Part shown: in pieces, positions 1 through 8,213 of the stretch
Numbering within the stretch: position 1 is the first letter of the stretch
Layout of the letters: every line of letters begins with the position of its first letter
DNA from: Cupriavidus oxalaticus
Lineage (GTDB): Bacteria > Pseudomonadota > Gammaproteobacteria > Burkholderiales > Burkholderiaceae
NCBI RefSeq assembly: GCF_016894385.1
Contig: NZ_CP069811.1
Span: 2,456,501-2,520,500, forward strand
DNA: 64,000 nucleotides
Direction of reading: 5' to 3'
The notes under the pieces: generated by a model
Database searches by the model: none
Seen by the model: the letters and a program-made list of their open reading frames with translations, nothing else
What the model was told of the DNA's origin: nothing
Position numbers and translations under genes: made by a program

Positions 1-333
1 ACCGCGGTCGAAGCCGCGCGCTGGGCCTCCGACGAAAGCCATCGCGAAGAGGTGCTGCGCACCTGGGCCCGCGCCGGCACGCCATACGAACACTGGAAGG
101 AAGACTTCGACGGCGAGCCGCTGCGCGTGCGGCTGAATCCCAACTTCGATCCCTTCCTGGTCAGCCGCTACAAGGACGCCGTCGAGCAGGCCTATCGCTT
201 CCGCCTGAGCCGTGCGCGCTTCGACGTCGACCAGTGGATCGACCAGCGCTTCCTCAAGGCCGCGCTCAACGACCTGAGCCTGCAGACCTACTGGCCCGTG
301 TACCAGCCCAACGGCAAGATCCTGGGAGCCTGA
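1..333 (+). CDS. ABC transporter substrate-binding protein, C-terminal part (sulfonate/taurine family)
   Basis: The reading frame is open from the first base and stops at 331-333, so only the last 110 residues are present and the start lies outside the window. The fragment ends in a helical C-terminal lobe (DQWIDQRFLKAALNDL, then PVYQPNGKILGA), as in SsuA/TauA/NMT1-like periplasmic binding proteins. The stop is four bases before a permease gene, and two permeases, an ATPase and a TauD-like dioxygenase follow on the same strand. The assignment therefore rests mainly on operon context; the ligand (alkanesulfonate, taurine or similar) is inferred. Confidence 0.75.
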   Translation, partial: TAVEAARWASDESHREEVLRTWARAGTPYEHWKEDFDGEPLRVRLNPNFDPFLVSRYKDAVEQAYRFRLSRARFDVDQWIDQRFLKAALNDLSLQTYWPVYQPNGKILGA

Positions 334-337
334 TGCC

Positions 338-1171
338 ATGTCCGCCGCCGACCTGTCGCTACCCGCCGCCGCACCGCGCACGGCCCCGTTGCACAACAAG
401 ACCCTGAACTGGCGCCAGGCCACGCGCTGGCTGCTCGCCTGGCCGGTCCCGCTGGCACTGCTGCTGGCCTGGTACGTGGCATCGCGCCATGCCTGGATCC
501 CGCCGCAGGTGCTGCCCGCACCCGATGACGTCGCGCGCACGCTGGCCGAGCTGTGGAGCAGCGGCGAACTGCAGGCCAACCTGGCCATCAGCGCGCTGCG
601 CGTCGCGGGCGGCTTCGGCGTGGGCCTGCTCGGCGGCCTTGCGCTGGGCGCCGCGATGGGGCTGTCGCCGACGTTGCGCGACTACGTGTACCCGACCTTC
701 AAGGCCTTCAGCCAGGTGCCGGTGCTGGGCTGGCTGCCGCTGCTGATGCTGCTGGTCGGCATCGACGAAGCGCTCAAGGTGATCCTGATCGCCAAGGCGG
801 CGTTCGTGCCCGTGGCGCTGAATACCTACAAGGGCATCGGCAGCGTGCCGGTGCGCTACCTGGAAGTGGCGCGCGTGCTGCAGCTGACGCGCTGGCAGAC
901 GCTCGTGCGCGTGGTGCTGCCCGCTGCGGCGGCGCCGGTGTGGAACGGCGTGCGCTACGGCCTCACGCATGCCTGGCTGGCACTGGTGGTGGTGGAGCTG
1001 CTGGCTTCGTCCGAGGGGCTGGGCTACATGATCGTCTACGGCCGCCAGCTGTTCCAGCTCGACATGGTGCTTGCCGCGGTGGTGGTGGTGGGCGTGATCG
1101 GCTTTGCGCTGGACAAGGTGCTGGCGCTGGCAGAAGGCGCGGTGCTGCGCTGGCGCAAGCCGGGATTCTGA
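338..1171 (+). CDS. ABC transporter permease, SsuC/TauC family
   Basis: A 277-residue inner-membrane protein of BPD_transp_1 type with about six hydrophobic segments. The EAA-like cytoplasmic loop is visible around RYLEVARVLQLTRWQTLVRVVLPAA, the signature that docks onto the ATPase. It starts 4 bases after the binding-protein stop and is followed after 13 bases by a second, homologous permease. A heterodimeric channel (two different permeases) is therefore likely, unlike the single-permease Ssu and Tau systems of E. coli. Substrate is not determinable from the permease; the downstream TauD-like gene suggests an organosulfur compound. Confidence 0.85.
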   Translation: MSAADLSLPAAAPRTAPLHNKTLNWRQATRWLLAWPVPLALLLAWYVASRHAWIPPQVLPAPDDVARTLAELWSSGELQANLAISALRVAGGFGVGLLGGLALGAAMGLSPTLRDYVYPTFKAFSQVPVLGWLPLLMLLVGIDEALKVILIAKAAFVPVALNTYKGIGSVPVRYLEVARVLQLTRWQTLVRVVLPAAAAPVWNGVRYGLTHAWLALVVVELLASSEGLGYMIVYGRQLFQLDMVLAAVVVVGVIGFALDKVLALAEGAVLRWRKPGF

Positions 1172-1184
1172 AACGGAGGCCACG

Positions 1185-1982
1185 ATGAACGTTTCCGCCA
1201 GGCATTTCCGTCTTGCCGTGCCGCGCGCGCTGCGCGGCTGGATCCTGCCGCTGGTGCTGGTGGCGCTGTGGTGGGCCGCCGTGCGCTTCCAATGGACCAC
1301 GTCGCCGCTGCTGGTGCCCGTATCCGCCGTGTGGGACACCGCGGTGCGCCAGTTCCAGAGCGGCGCGCTCCTGGTCTCGCTGTCGGCCAGCCTGTGGCGC
1401 GACGTGGCCGGATTCACCATCGGCGCCAGCGCGGGGCTGGTATTCGGCGCGGCGCTGGGACTGTCGCGATTGTTCGAGCGGCTGGTCGGCCCGAGTTTCC
1501 ATACCGTCAAGCAGATCTCGCTGTTCGCATGGATCCCGCTGATCTCGGTGTGGTTCGGGCTGGGCGATACCGCCAAGGTGGTGTTCCTGTCGCTGGCGGC
1601 ATTCTTCCCGGTGGTGCTCAACACCTTCGAAGGCATCCGCGCGGTGCCCGCCGACCTGCTGGAAGTGGCGCGCGTGCTGCGCTTGAGCCGCGCGCAGGTG
1701 CTGTGGCGCGTGGTGCTGCCGTCGGCGGCGCCGTCGATCTTCGCCGGCATCCACCTGGGGCTGATCTATGCGTGGCTGGCGACGCTGGGCGCCGAGTACC
1801 TGCTGGTCTCGGGCAAGGGCATCGGCAACACCATGATCGACGGTCGCGAGAACTTCTGGATGGACCTGGTGATCTTCGGCGTGATCGTGGTCGGGCTGGT
1901 CGGCTTCACGCTCAACTGGATCGCCAGCCGGATCGAACGACGGCTGCTCGCGTGGCGCGGCAGCTCGGTGGCGGCGGGCTGA
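1185..1982 (+). CDS. ABC transporter permease, SsuC/TauC family (second)
   Basis: A 265-residue permease paralogous to the preceding one; both share the segment LLEVARVLRLSR-like followed by VLPSAAPSIFAGI, the EAA loop. The start at 1185 is preferred to upstream in-frame ATGs because GGAGGC at 1175-1180 is correctly spaced and the earlier codons lie inside the previous gene. The C-terminus ends with an arginine-rich cytoplasmic tail (RIERRLLAWR). With the neighbouring permease it should form the membrane channel powered by the ATPase at 2019. Confidence 0.85.
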   Translation: MNVSARHFRLAVPRALRGWILPLVLVALWWAAVRFQWTTSPLLVPVSAVWDTAVRQFQSGALLVSLSASLWRDVAGFTIGASAGLVFGAALGLSRLFERLVGPSFHTVKQISLFAWIPLISVWFGLGDTAKVVFLSLAAFFPVVLNTFEGIRAVPADLLEVARVLRLSRAQVLWRVVLPSAAPSIFAGIHLGLIYAWLATLGAEYLLVSGKGIGNTMIDGRENFWMDLVIFGVIVVGLVGFTLNWIASRIERRLLAWRGSSVAAG

Positions 1983-2018
1983 TCGGACCGCTTCCTCAAA
2001 ATTTCTGGAGAGAACGAC

Positions 2019-2807
2019 ATGGCGCATGCCGGCACGCTCAGCATCGCTCACCTGCACAAGCAGTACGAGGTCAAGGGCCGCACCCTGCCCGTGCTGGAGG
2101 ACATCACACTGACCATCGCCCCGGGCGAGTTTGTCAGCATCGTCGGCGCCAGCGGCTGCGGCAAGTCGACCTTGCTGCGGCTGGTGGTAGGGCTGGAAGA
2201 AGGCTACCGCGGCGAGATCCTGCTCGATGGCAAGCGCGTGGCCGGCACCAGCCTGCAGCGCGGCATCGTGTTCCAGGAGCACCGGCTGTTCCCGTGGCTG
2301 ACGGTGGAGCAGAACATCCGGCTGGCGCTGCTGAACACGCCGGGCAGCGCGGCGGAGAAGGACCGCAATGTCGCCGAGCATATCGCACTGGTCGGGCTGC
2401 GCGGCTTCGAGCAGGCGTATCCGCACCAGCTTTCGGGCGGCATGTCGCAGCGCGTGGCGATTGCGCGTGCGCTGGTGACGCGCCCCGGGATCCTGCTGCT
2501 CGACGAACCGTTCGGCGCGCTCGACGCGATGACGCGCAGCTATTTGCAGCAGGAGCTGCACCGCATCTGGCAGGCCGAGGGCATCACCATGATCCTGGTC
2601 ACGCATGACGTCGAGGAGGCGGTGTACCTCGGCGACCGCGTAGTGGTGATGGAGCCGCGGCCCGGCCGCATCCGCCGCATCGTGCCGGTCGGCCTGCCGC
2701 ATCCGCGCGAGCGCGCCGGGCAGGCTTTTTCCCGCGTGCGCGATGCCGTGCTGCAGGAATTCGCCGGACAGGCTATCGCCGCCGAAACCATTGCCGAACC
2801 CGCCTGA
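2019..2807 (+). CDS. ABC transporter ATP-binding protein, SsuB/TauB family
   Basis: A 262-residue cytoplasmic ATPase. Walker A is GASGCGKST (residues 43-51), the Q-loop is at FQEHRLFPW, the ABC signature is LSGGMSQR, and Walker B is [12 protein letters not shown] followed by the switch histidine in LVTHDVEEA. This pattern is typical of nitrate/sulfonate/taurine importers. It starts about 35 bases after the second permease with a GGAGA ribosome-binding site and completes the importer encoded from the left edge. The C-terminal [12 protein letters not shown] segment is usual for the family. Confidence 0.88.
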   Translation: MAHAGTLSIAHLHKQYEVKGRTLPVLEDITLTIAPGEFVSIVGASGCGKSTLLRLVVGLEEGYRGEILLDGKRVAGTSLQRGIVFQEHRLFPWLTVEQNIRLALLNTPGSAAEKDRNVAEHIALVGLRGFEQAYPHQLSGGMSQRVAIARALVTRPGILLLDEPFGALDAMTRSYLQQELHRIWQAEGITMILVTHDVEEAVYLGDRVVVMEPRPGRIRRIVPVGLPHPRERAGQAFSRVRDAVLQEFAGQAIAAETIAEPA

Positions 2808-2866
2808 CCGCATTCGAACGATTGCTCACCCTCGATGACCCACCCGCATTTTCCCGGAGCCCAGCA

Positions 2867-3835
2867 ATGACCCAAGCAACCCAGCAAGACCAGGTAGTCC
2901 AGCTCGATATCCACCCGGTAGCCGGCCGCATCGGCGCCGAAGTGCGCGGCGTCGCGCTGCATGGCGACCTGCCTGCGCAGACCTTCGCCGCCATCCGTGC
3001 CGCGCTGCTGCGGCACAAGGTGCTGTTCTTCCGCGACCAGGTCCATCTCGACGACAGCGCGCAGCAGCGCTTCGCCGCGCTGTTCGGCGAACTGGTGCCG
3101 CACCCGACCGTGCCCCCGCGCGACGGCACGCAGCTGCTCGAGCTCGATTCCGAACACGGCGGCCGCGCCAATTCCTGGCATACCGACGTGACCTTCGACC
3201 TGGCCTATCCGGCGGTGTCGGTGCTGCGCGCGGTGACCGTGCCCGCGTCCGGCGGCGACACCGTGTGGGCCAACACCGCCGCGGCATACCAGGACCTGCC
3301 CGAGCCGCTGCGCGAGCTGGCCGACAAGCTGTGGGCGCTGCACACCAACGACTACGACTACGCGGCCTCGCGGGTGAACGCCAGCAGCGAGGGGCTGAAG
3401 CGCTATCGCGAGGTGTTCACCTCCGCGCTCTATGAAACCGAGCATCCGGTGGTGCGCGTGCATCCCGAGTCCGGCGAGCGCACGCTGGTATTGGGGCACT
3501 TCGTCAAGAAGCTGCTCGGCTATTCGTCGGTCGATTCGGCGCACCTGGTGTCGGTGCTGCAGGGCCACGTGCACCGGCTCGAGAACACGGTGCGCTGGCG
3601 CTGGCGCGCGGGCGATGTCGCCATCTGGGACAACCGCGCCACGCAGCACTACGCCATCAACGACTACGGCGACGCCAAGCGCGTGGTGCGCCGCGCCACC
3701 GTGGTCGGCGCGGTGCCGGTCAGCGTGGACGGGCGCCACAGCGTGGCGGTCAAGGCCGGCGTGCGCCGCGACGGCACGGCCCCGGCCAACCAGCCGGCGG
3801 ACCACGCCGATGCCGCCGCGCAGCGCGCCGCGTGA
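2867..3835 (+). CDS. TauD/TfdA-family alpha-ketoglutarate-dependent dioxygenase
   Basis: A 322-residue non-heme Fe(II) dioxygenase. The facial triad is visible as H105-x-D107 in NSWHTDVTF and H261 in ATQHYAIND, and R275/R276 in KRVVRRATV can bind the 2-oxoglutarate carboxylate. Family members hydroxylate the carbon next to a sulfonate or sulfate ester, releasing sulfite or sulfate plus an aldehyde, or attack aryloxyalkanoates. The ATG at 2867 after a CGGAGC site is preferred to the in-frame codon at 2822. The gene follows an importer of sulfonate type, so an organosulfur scavenging role is likely, but the substrate is inferred. Confidence 0.85.
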   Translation: MTQATQQDQVVQLDIHPVAGRIGAEVRGVALHGDLPAQTFAAIRAALLRHKVLFFRDQVHLDDSAQQRFAALFGELVPHPTVPPRDGTQLLELDSEHGGRANSWHTDVTFDLAYPAVSVLRAVTVPASGGDTVWANTAAAYQDLPEPLRELADKLWALHTNDYDYAASRVNASSEGLKRYREVFTSALYETEHPVVRVHPESGERTLVLGHFVKKLLGYSSVDSAHLVSVLQGHVHRLENTVRWRWRAGDVAIWDNRATQHYAINDYGDAKRVVRRATVVGAVPVSVDGRHSVAVKAGVRRDGTAPANQPADHADAAAQRAA

Positions 3836-3844
3836 GTCGTGCCA

Positions 3845-3870
3845 GCGGCCGGCACGCTCGTGCCGGCCGC
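3845..3870. terminator. GC-rich hairpin after the TauD-like gene
   Basis: Perfect 12-base inverted repeat, GCGGCCGGCACG at 3845-3856 and CGTGCCGGCCGC at 3859-3870, ten bases after the stop codon. There is no following T tract, so termination is plausible but not proven. Confidence 0.45.
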
Positions 3871-3927
3871 ATATCCAAATGCAATAAGCTTCCTTGCCTC
3901 GCTGGGGTGCCCTCCGTGACCATGGCG

Positions 3928-4009
3928 GCCGCACTGCCTCGGCAGTGCGGCGGCTCGCTGGTACCATCATCCGGCCCGGCGGAGCGCTTGCGAGCGCCGC
4001 GCCGCCGGG
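3928..4009 (+). promoter_or_regulatory. Structured 5' leader of the O-acetylhomoserine sulfhydrylase gene
   Basis: Two further strong inverted repeats fill the leader: GCCGCACTGCC/GGCAGTGCGGC at 3928-3951, and CCCGGCGG (3975-3982)/CCGCCGGG (4002-4009) enclosing a GCGCT-TGCG-AGCGC hairpin. Methionine genes are often controlled by leader RNAs, but I do not recognise a SAM or SAH riboswitch consensus here. Confidence 0.3.
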
Positions 4010-4038
4010 CATGTCCGGCACACAACCCAGAGAAGAAC

Positions 4039-5313
4039 ATGAGACTCGAAACTTTGGCCGTCCATGGCGGCTACTCGCCCGATCCGACCACCCGCGCCGT
4101 GGCGGTGCCCATCTACCAGACGGTGGCCTACGCCTTCGACAATGCGCAGCACGGCGCCGACCTGTTCGACCTGAAGGTCGCGGGCAACATCTACAGTCGC
4201 ATCATGAACCCGACCAACGACGTGCTCGAGCAGCGCCTGGCCGCGCTCGAGGGCGGCGTCGGCGCGCTGGCGCTGGCATCGGGCATGGCCGCGATCACCT
4301 ACGCGATCCAGACCATCGCGGAGGCCGGGGACAACATCGTTTCGGCGAGCCAGCTGTATGGCGGCACCTACAACCTGCTGGCGCACACGCTGCCGCAGTC
4401 CGGGATCGAGACCCGCTTTGCCGACGGCCGCAACCCGTCGGGCTTCGGCGACCTGATCGACGAACGCACCAAGGCCGTGTTCGTCGAGTCGGTGGGCAAC
4501 CCGCTCGGCAACGTGGTCGACATCGAGGCGATCGCACGCGTGGCGCACAACCACGGCGTGCCGCTGATCGTCGACAACACCGTGCCCTCGCCGTACCTGT
4601 GCCGGCCGTTCGAGCATGGCGCCGACATCGTCGTGCATTCGCTGACCAAGTACCTGGGCGGCCACGGCAACAGCGTCGGCGGCGCCATCGTCGACAGCGG
4701 CAAGTTTCCGTGGGCGCAGCACAAGGCGCGCTTCCGGCGCCTGAACGAGCCCGACGTGTCGTACCACGGCGTGGTCTACACCGAGGCGCTGGGGCCGGCG
4801 GCCTATATCGGCCGCGCGCGCGTGGTGCCGCTGCGCAATACCGGCGCGGCGCTGTCGCCGTTCAACGCGTTCCTGATCCTGCAAGGCATCGAGACGCTGG
4901 CGCTGCGGCTGGACCGCATCACTGCGAACGCGCTGGCGATCGCGCGCCACCTGCAGCAGCACCCGAAGGTGGAATGGGTCAACTTTGCCGGCCTGCCCGA
5001 CCATGCGGACCACGCGCTGGTGCAGAAGTACCTGGGCGGCCGCGGTCCCGGCATCCTGTCGTTCGGGCTGAAGCAGGGCGGCCGCGAAGGCGGGGCGCGC
5101 TTCCTGGATGCGCTGCAGCTGTTCACGCGGCTGGTCAATATCGGCGATGCCAAGTCGCTGGCGACGCATCCGGCATCGACCACGCATCGGCAGCTCAATG
5201 CGCAGGAGTTGAAGGCGGCTGGTGTCAGCGAGGACATGGTGCGGCTGTCGGTGGGCATCGAGCATATCGATGACCTGCTCGAGGACCTGGATCGGGCGCT
5301 GGCGGCGGCGTAA
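4039..5313 (+). CDS. metY: O-acetylhomoserine sulfhydrylase (aminocarboxypropyltransferase), PLP-dependent
   Basis: A 424-residue Cys/Met-metabolism PLP enzyme that converts O-acetylhomoserine plus sulfide (or methanethiol) to homocysteine (or methionine). The PLP lysine is K204 in HSLTKYLGGHG; YSRIMNPTNDVLEQRLAALEGG and the ASGMAAI loop near residue 80 are family hallmarks. The length (about 425) matches MetY rather than the shorter MetB/MetZ. The start at 4039 follows AGAGAAG. Its position after a sulfonate importer and dioxygenase suggests use of released sulfur, but a long structured leader separates it, so it is probably transcribed on its own. Confidence 0.9.
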   Translation: MRLETLAVHGGYSPDPTTRAVAVPIYQTVAYAFDNAQHGADLFDLKVAGNIYSRIMNPTNDVLEQRLAALEGGVGALALASGMAAITYAIQTIAEAGDNIVSASQLYGGTYNLLAHTLPQSGIETRFADGRNPSGFGDLIDERTKAVFVESVGNPLGNVVDIEAIARVAHNHGVPLIVDNTVPSPYLCRPFEHGADIVVHSLTKYLGGHGNSVGGAIVDSGKFPWAQHKARFRRLNEPDVSYHGVVYTEALGPAAYIGRARVVPLRNTGAALSPFNAFLILQGIETLALRLDRITANALAIARHLQQHPKVEWVNFAGLPDHADHALVQKYLGGRGPGILSFGLKQGGREGGARFLDALQLFTRLVNIGDAKSLATHPASTTHRQLNAQELKAAGVSEDMVRLSVGIEHIDDLLEDLDRALAAA

Positions 5314-5327
5314 GCGCAGGTTTTCTT

Positions 5328-5355
5328 CCCTCTCCCGCCTGCAGGCGGGAGAGGG
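5328..5355. repeat. REP-like palindrome, single unit
   Basis: Inverted repeat with arms CCCTCTCCCGCCT and AGGCGGGAGAGGG and a 2-base centre, lying between the convergent metY and YbhN-like genes. The same sequence family recurs at 11537, 11635, 23446 and 41988. It may also act as a bidirectional transcription stop here. Confidence 0.7.
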
Positions 5356-5364
5356 GAGCGTTCA

Positions 5365-6354
5365 CTACCGGCGTTGGCCGTCTTCGATCTCCGTCCCCGC
5401 CGCCAGCTTCTTCCCGCGCGCCTCCAGCAGGAAATACCCAACGGTACCAATACCCAGCGGTATCAGGTAATACAACGCCCGGTACGCGATCAACGCCGCC
5501 AGCAGCAACCCATGCGGCACCTGTCCGCCCAGCATCGTCAGAAACACCGTCTCGACAACACCCAGCGCGCCCGGCACGCGGATCACCACACCCGCCAGCC
5601 CGGAGGCGAGGTATACGCCCAGCACCGTGTAATAGTCCGCATGCGCATGCAGAAAGGCATGCAGGATGCCAGCCACCGCCGCCCAGTTGCCCGCCGACAC
5701 CAGGATCTGCAACAGCGCGAAGCGCGGTGACGGCACATAGATGTCATGGTCGCGCACAGTACGGTGCCGACCCTGCCACGCCGCACATGCCGCTACGTAG
5801 CCAGCCGGCGCGGCCAGCATCACTGCGCCAATCAGCCGCGTCGCCGCCGGCGGGATACCCCACTCGGGCGGCAGCACTACCAGCTGCCCGGCCAGGATGA
5901 TGCCCGCCAGCAGCGCGTAGCCAAGCCAGTTGCTGCTGACCGCCACCGCAAACACGCTCCAGATCTGTGGCGGGCTCAGGCCCGCGCGCGAATACAGCCG
6001 GTAGCGCACGCCCGCGCCGCCGAGCGTCGCGCCCAGGTTCAGGCTCATCGTGTAGCTGACATAGGCGATCGCCATCACCCGACGCACCGGCAGCGGGTGG
6101 CCGGCGTAGCGGCACCCCAGCACGTCGAACTGGCTGTACAGCAAACCCGTCAGCACCGCGAAACCCGCGGCGGGCAACAGCGTGCGGCGGTCGAAGCCGC
6201 GCAGCGCGGCGAGGACCGCGTCCCAGTCGATGGTTCCCAGCTTGCGCGCGATCAGCGCAAGCACTGCCGCGATGAACAGGATGCCCAGCGCGCGCCGCCA
6301 CATCGGCCAGCGCGCGTGGTGCCGGATTGCCGAAAGCGCCTGCGCGACCATCAC
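5365..6354 (-). CDS. YbhN/UPF0104-like integral membrane protein (lysylphosphatidylglycerol synthase TM family)
   Basis: A 329-residue polytopic membrane protein with about eight hydrophobic segments and the conserved GATLGGAGVRYRLYSRAGLS stretch and RVPGALGVVETVF motif of the LPG-synthase TM/UPF0104 family. Relatives are proposed to move or modify lipids; the exact activity is not known. It begins GTG-ATG, and the preceding remnant gene stops inside that start (stop at 6351-6353), so the two were translationally coupled. In other bacteria this gene commonly sits beside a ClsB-type cardiolipin synthase, and the upstream fragment is what is left of such a gene. Confidence 0.8.
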   Translation of the reverse strand: MMVAQALSAIRHHARWPMWRRALGILFIAAVLALIARKLGTIDWDAVLAALRGFDRRTLLPAAGFAVLTGLLYSQFDVLGCRYAGHPLPVRRVMAIAYVSYTMSLNLGATLGGAGVRYRLYSRAGLSPPQIWSVFAVAVSSNWLGYALLAGIILAGQLVVLPPEWGIPPAATRLIGAVMLAAPAGYVAACAAWQGRHRTVRDHDIYVPSPRFALLQILVSAGNWAAVAGILHAFLHAHADYYTVLGVYLASGLAGVVIRVPGALGVVETVFLTMLGGQVPHGLLLAALIAYRALYYLIPLGIGTVGYFLLEARGKKLAAGTEIEDGQRR

Positions 6355-6608
6355 CCGGACTCCCCGGATTCAGGGGGCAAGTGGTGCGGGCCGAAGCCGT
6401 CCACAGCGACGGCCACGCGCACGCGACGCCGCGCGGCGGCCAGCAAGGCGGCGTGCAATTTCTTTCCTGCCTCGCCGTCGAACAGGATAAAAGTTTCCAC
6501 CAGCTCGCTCTGGCGCGCGTGCGCGATCGCCCCGGATGCGCGCGGAAAGTACGCTTCTCCGTTCTCCAGCAGGGGGGTGCTGTCGGGGGCGGGTGGCAAC
6601 GGTGTCAT
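6351..6608 (-). pseudogene. Truncated ClsB-type phospholipase D/cardiolipin synthase (N-terminal remnant)
   Basis: An 85-residue frame whose first ~70 residues resemble the N-terminus of cardiolipin synthase B: LLENGEAYFPRASGAIA, ETFILFDGEAGKKLHAALL, then RRRVRVAVAVDGFG. Full family members are around 400 residues and carry two HxKxxxxD motifs; this one breaks off just after the DGFG segment and has neither, so it cannot be an active phospholipase D. The last ~12 residues (HHLPPESGESG) do not look like the family. An internal deletion that joined the gene head to the start of the YbhN-like gene is the simplest reading. No convincing ribosome-binding site is seen. Confidence 0.6.
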
Positions 6609-6671
6609 GGCCCGAGAAGCGCCGCAAACACCATGCCAGCGCCGGTGTGTTGCCCGGGCCGCCTGGGCTGC

Positions 6672-7013
6672 TCAGCCAGAGCCGCGCCGTCGGCGGACCA
6701 CCAGGGCCGTCAGCAGCACCCCGGCCAGCAGCCCCGCCGTGCCCGCGCCGGCCAGTGTCAGCGGCGCCATGCCGGGATTGGGCGGCGGGCCCGCCTGCTG
6801 TGCCAGCGCGTGCCAGTCGGCGGCCGTGATCTGCGTCATGGTGACGGCGTTATCCAGGCCGTACACGCAGACTTCGCCGCCGGGCAATTTGCAGAAGCGC
6901 TCGCGCGGGCATGCCTTGAGGATGTCCTGCGGCGCGCCCTCGCCGCAGCGGGCGCCGGCGCTGCGCAGGACCTGCAGCGTGACATCGGGATGCCGGGTCA
7001 GTTGTTCGGGCAT
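6672..7013 (-). CDS. Small tail-anchored protein with conserved cysteines, function unknown
   Basis: A 113-residue protein that I do not recognise. The N-terminal ~75 residues contain four cysteines (RCGEG, LKACPRERFCKL, EVCVYGLDN) and are predicted soluble. A single hydrophobic segment near the C-terminus (LTLAGAGTAGLLAGVLLTALVV) is followed by RRRRGSG, a positive-inside anchor placing the cysteine domain on the outer face. The start at 7013 is chosen because GGAGG lies just upstream on the minus strand. Redox or metal binding by the cysteines is only a guess. Confidence 0.6.
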   Translation of the reverse strand: MPEQLTRHPDVTLQVLRSAGARCGEGAPQDILKACPRERFCKLPGGEVCVYGLDNAVTMTQITAADWHALAQQAGPPPNPGMAPLTLAGAGTAGLLAGVLLTALVVRRRRGSG

Positions 7014-7193
7014 GGCGGCCTCCGTGCAAGGATGGGCTTGGCGTCCTTCAGCGTAGTGCACCGCGCTGCCGGCATGCGGCCTATATGCGCTTCAGGCATA
7101 TCGGCATGATTAAGAACTCGTTCGCCAGATGACTTGGCTTCCATACAATGGGCTCTCCGACAGACGACCAACGAACAACAGGGGAGCGTTTTG

Positions 7194-8009
7194 ATGCGAT
7201 ACGGGAAATTCGGCCTCGCGGTAGCCGCGGCAGTGCTGGCGCTGGGCGTGGTGCAAGGCGCGGGCGCCGCCGATCCGGACAAGAAGGAAATCCGCTTCGG
7301 CGCCACCGCCGGCCCGTACGCCGACCAGATCCGCTACGGCGTGAAGCCGGTGCTGGAAAAGCGCGGCTACAAGGTCACCATCATCGAGTTCAGCGACTAC
7401 GTGCAGCCCAACCTGGCGCTGGCCGACGGCGCCATCGATGCCAATGCCTTCCAGCACGTGGCTTACCTGAAGAAGTTCTCGGCAGACCGCAAGCTGCAGC
7501 TGACCGACATCATCCAGGTCCCGACCGCGCCGATCGGCATCTACAGCCACAAGCACAAGACGCTGGCGGAAGTGAAGCCGGGCAACACCGTCTCGCTGCC
7601 GAACGACCCGACCAACCTGGCGCGCGCCATCGCCATCCTGCAGCAGGTGGGCTGGGTCACGCTCAAGCCGGGCACCGACCCGGTCCGCGCCAGCGAGCGC
7701 GACATCGACACCAACCCGCACAAGCTCAAGCTGATCCAGCTGGAGGCCGCGCAGCTGCCGCGTTCGCTCGACGATGTCGACTACGCCTTCGTCAACGGCA
7801 ACTTCGCGCTGGCCGCGGGGCTGAAGCTGACCACCGCGCTGGCGCTGGAAAAGATTCCCGACTACTACATGAACCTGGTGGCGGTGAAGACGGCCGACGT
7901 CAACAAGCCGTTCGTCAAGGACATCAAGGAAGCCTACCAGTCGGCCGAGTTCAAGGCGGTGACGCAGCAGCGCTTCGCGGGCTTCGTGCCGCCGCCGTAC
8001 CAGCGCTGA
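7194..8009 (+). CDS. MetQ/NlpA-family periplasmic substrate-binding protein
   Basis: A 271-residue binding protein of the NlpA family (D-methionine and related ligands): IRFGATAGPYADQIRYGVKP, FQHVAYLKKFSADRKLQL and LPRSLDDVDYAFVNGNFAL are typical. The start at 7194 follows a GGGGAG site; an upstream in-frame ATG at 7134 lacks one. The N-terminus has a signal peptide ending near GAGAADP, but no lipobox cysteine, so it should be freely periplasmic rather than a lipoprotein. No metN or metI gene lies nearby. A strong terminator follows, so the gene is a single transcription unit. Confidence 0.85.
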   Translation: MRYGKFGLAVAAAVLALGVVQGAGAADPDKKEIRFGATAGPYADQIRYGVKPVLEKRGYKVTIIEFSDYVQPNLALADGAIDANAFQHVAYLKKFSADRKLQLTDIIQVPTAPIGIYSHKHKTLAEVKPGNTVSLPNDPTNLARAIAILQQVGWVTLKPGTDPVRASERDIDTNPHKLKLIQLEAAQLPRSLDDVDYAFVNGNFALAAGLKLTTALALEKIPDYYMNLVAVKTADVNKPFVKDIKEAYQSAEFKAVTQQRFAGFVPPPYQR

Positions 8010-8031
8010 TCCGGCGCGGATCATCTGCGCA

Positions 8032-8058
8032 GGGGCTCCCGCACGGGAGCCCCTTTTT
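8032..8058 (+). terminator. Rho-independent terminator of the MetQ-like gene
   Basis: Perfect 9-bp stem GGGGCTCCC/GGGAGCCCC with a GCAC loop followed by five T residues, 22 bases after the stop codon. Confidence 0.9.
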
Positions 8059-8213
8059 CGTTGGCCGTGCCTGGGCCCGCCCCGCCTTGTGCACGGCAAG
8101 ACAATTGCCGCCGCCAATCCGCCGCAAATACCCTACACTCGACTACACATGCCGCGCGCGCCCACAAAGCACGCCCGGGATCACAACACGACACGCGCAT
8201 CGAGAGACCTGCC

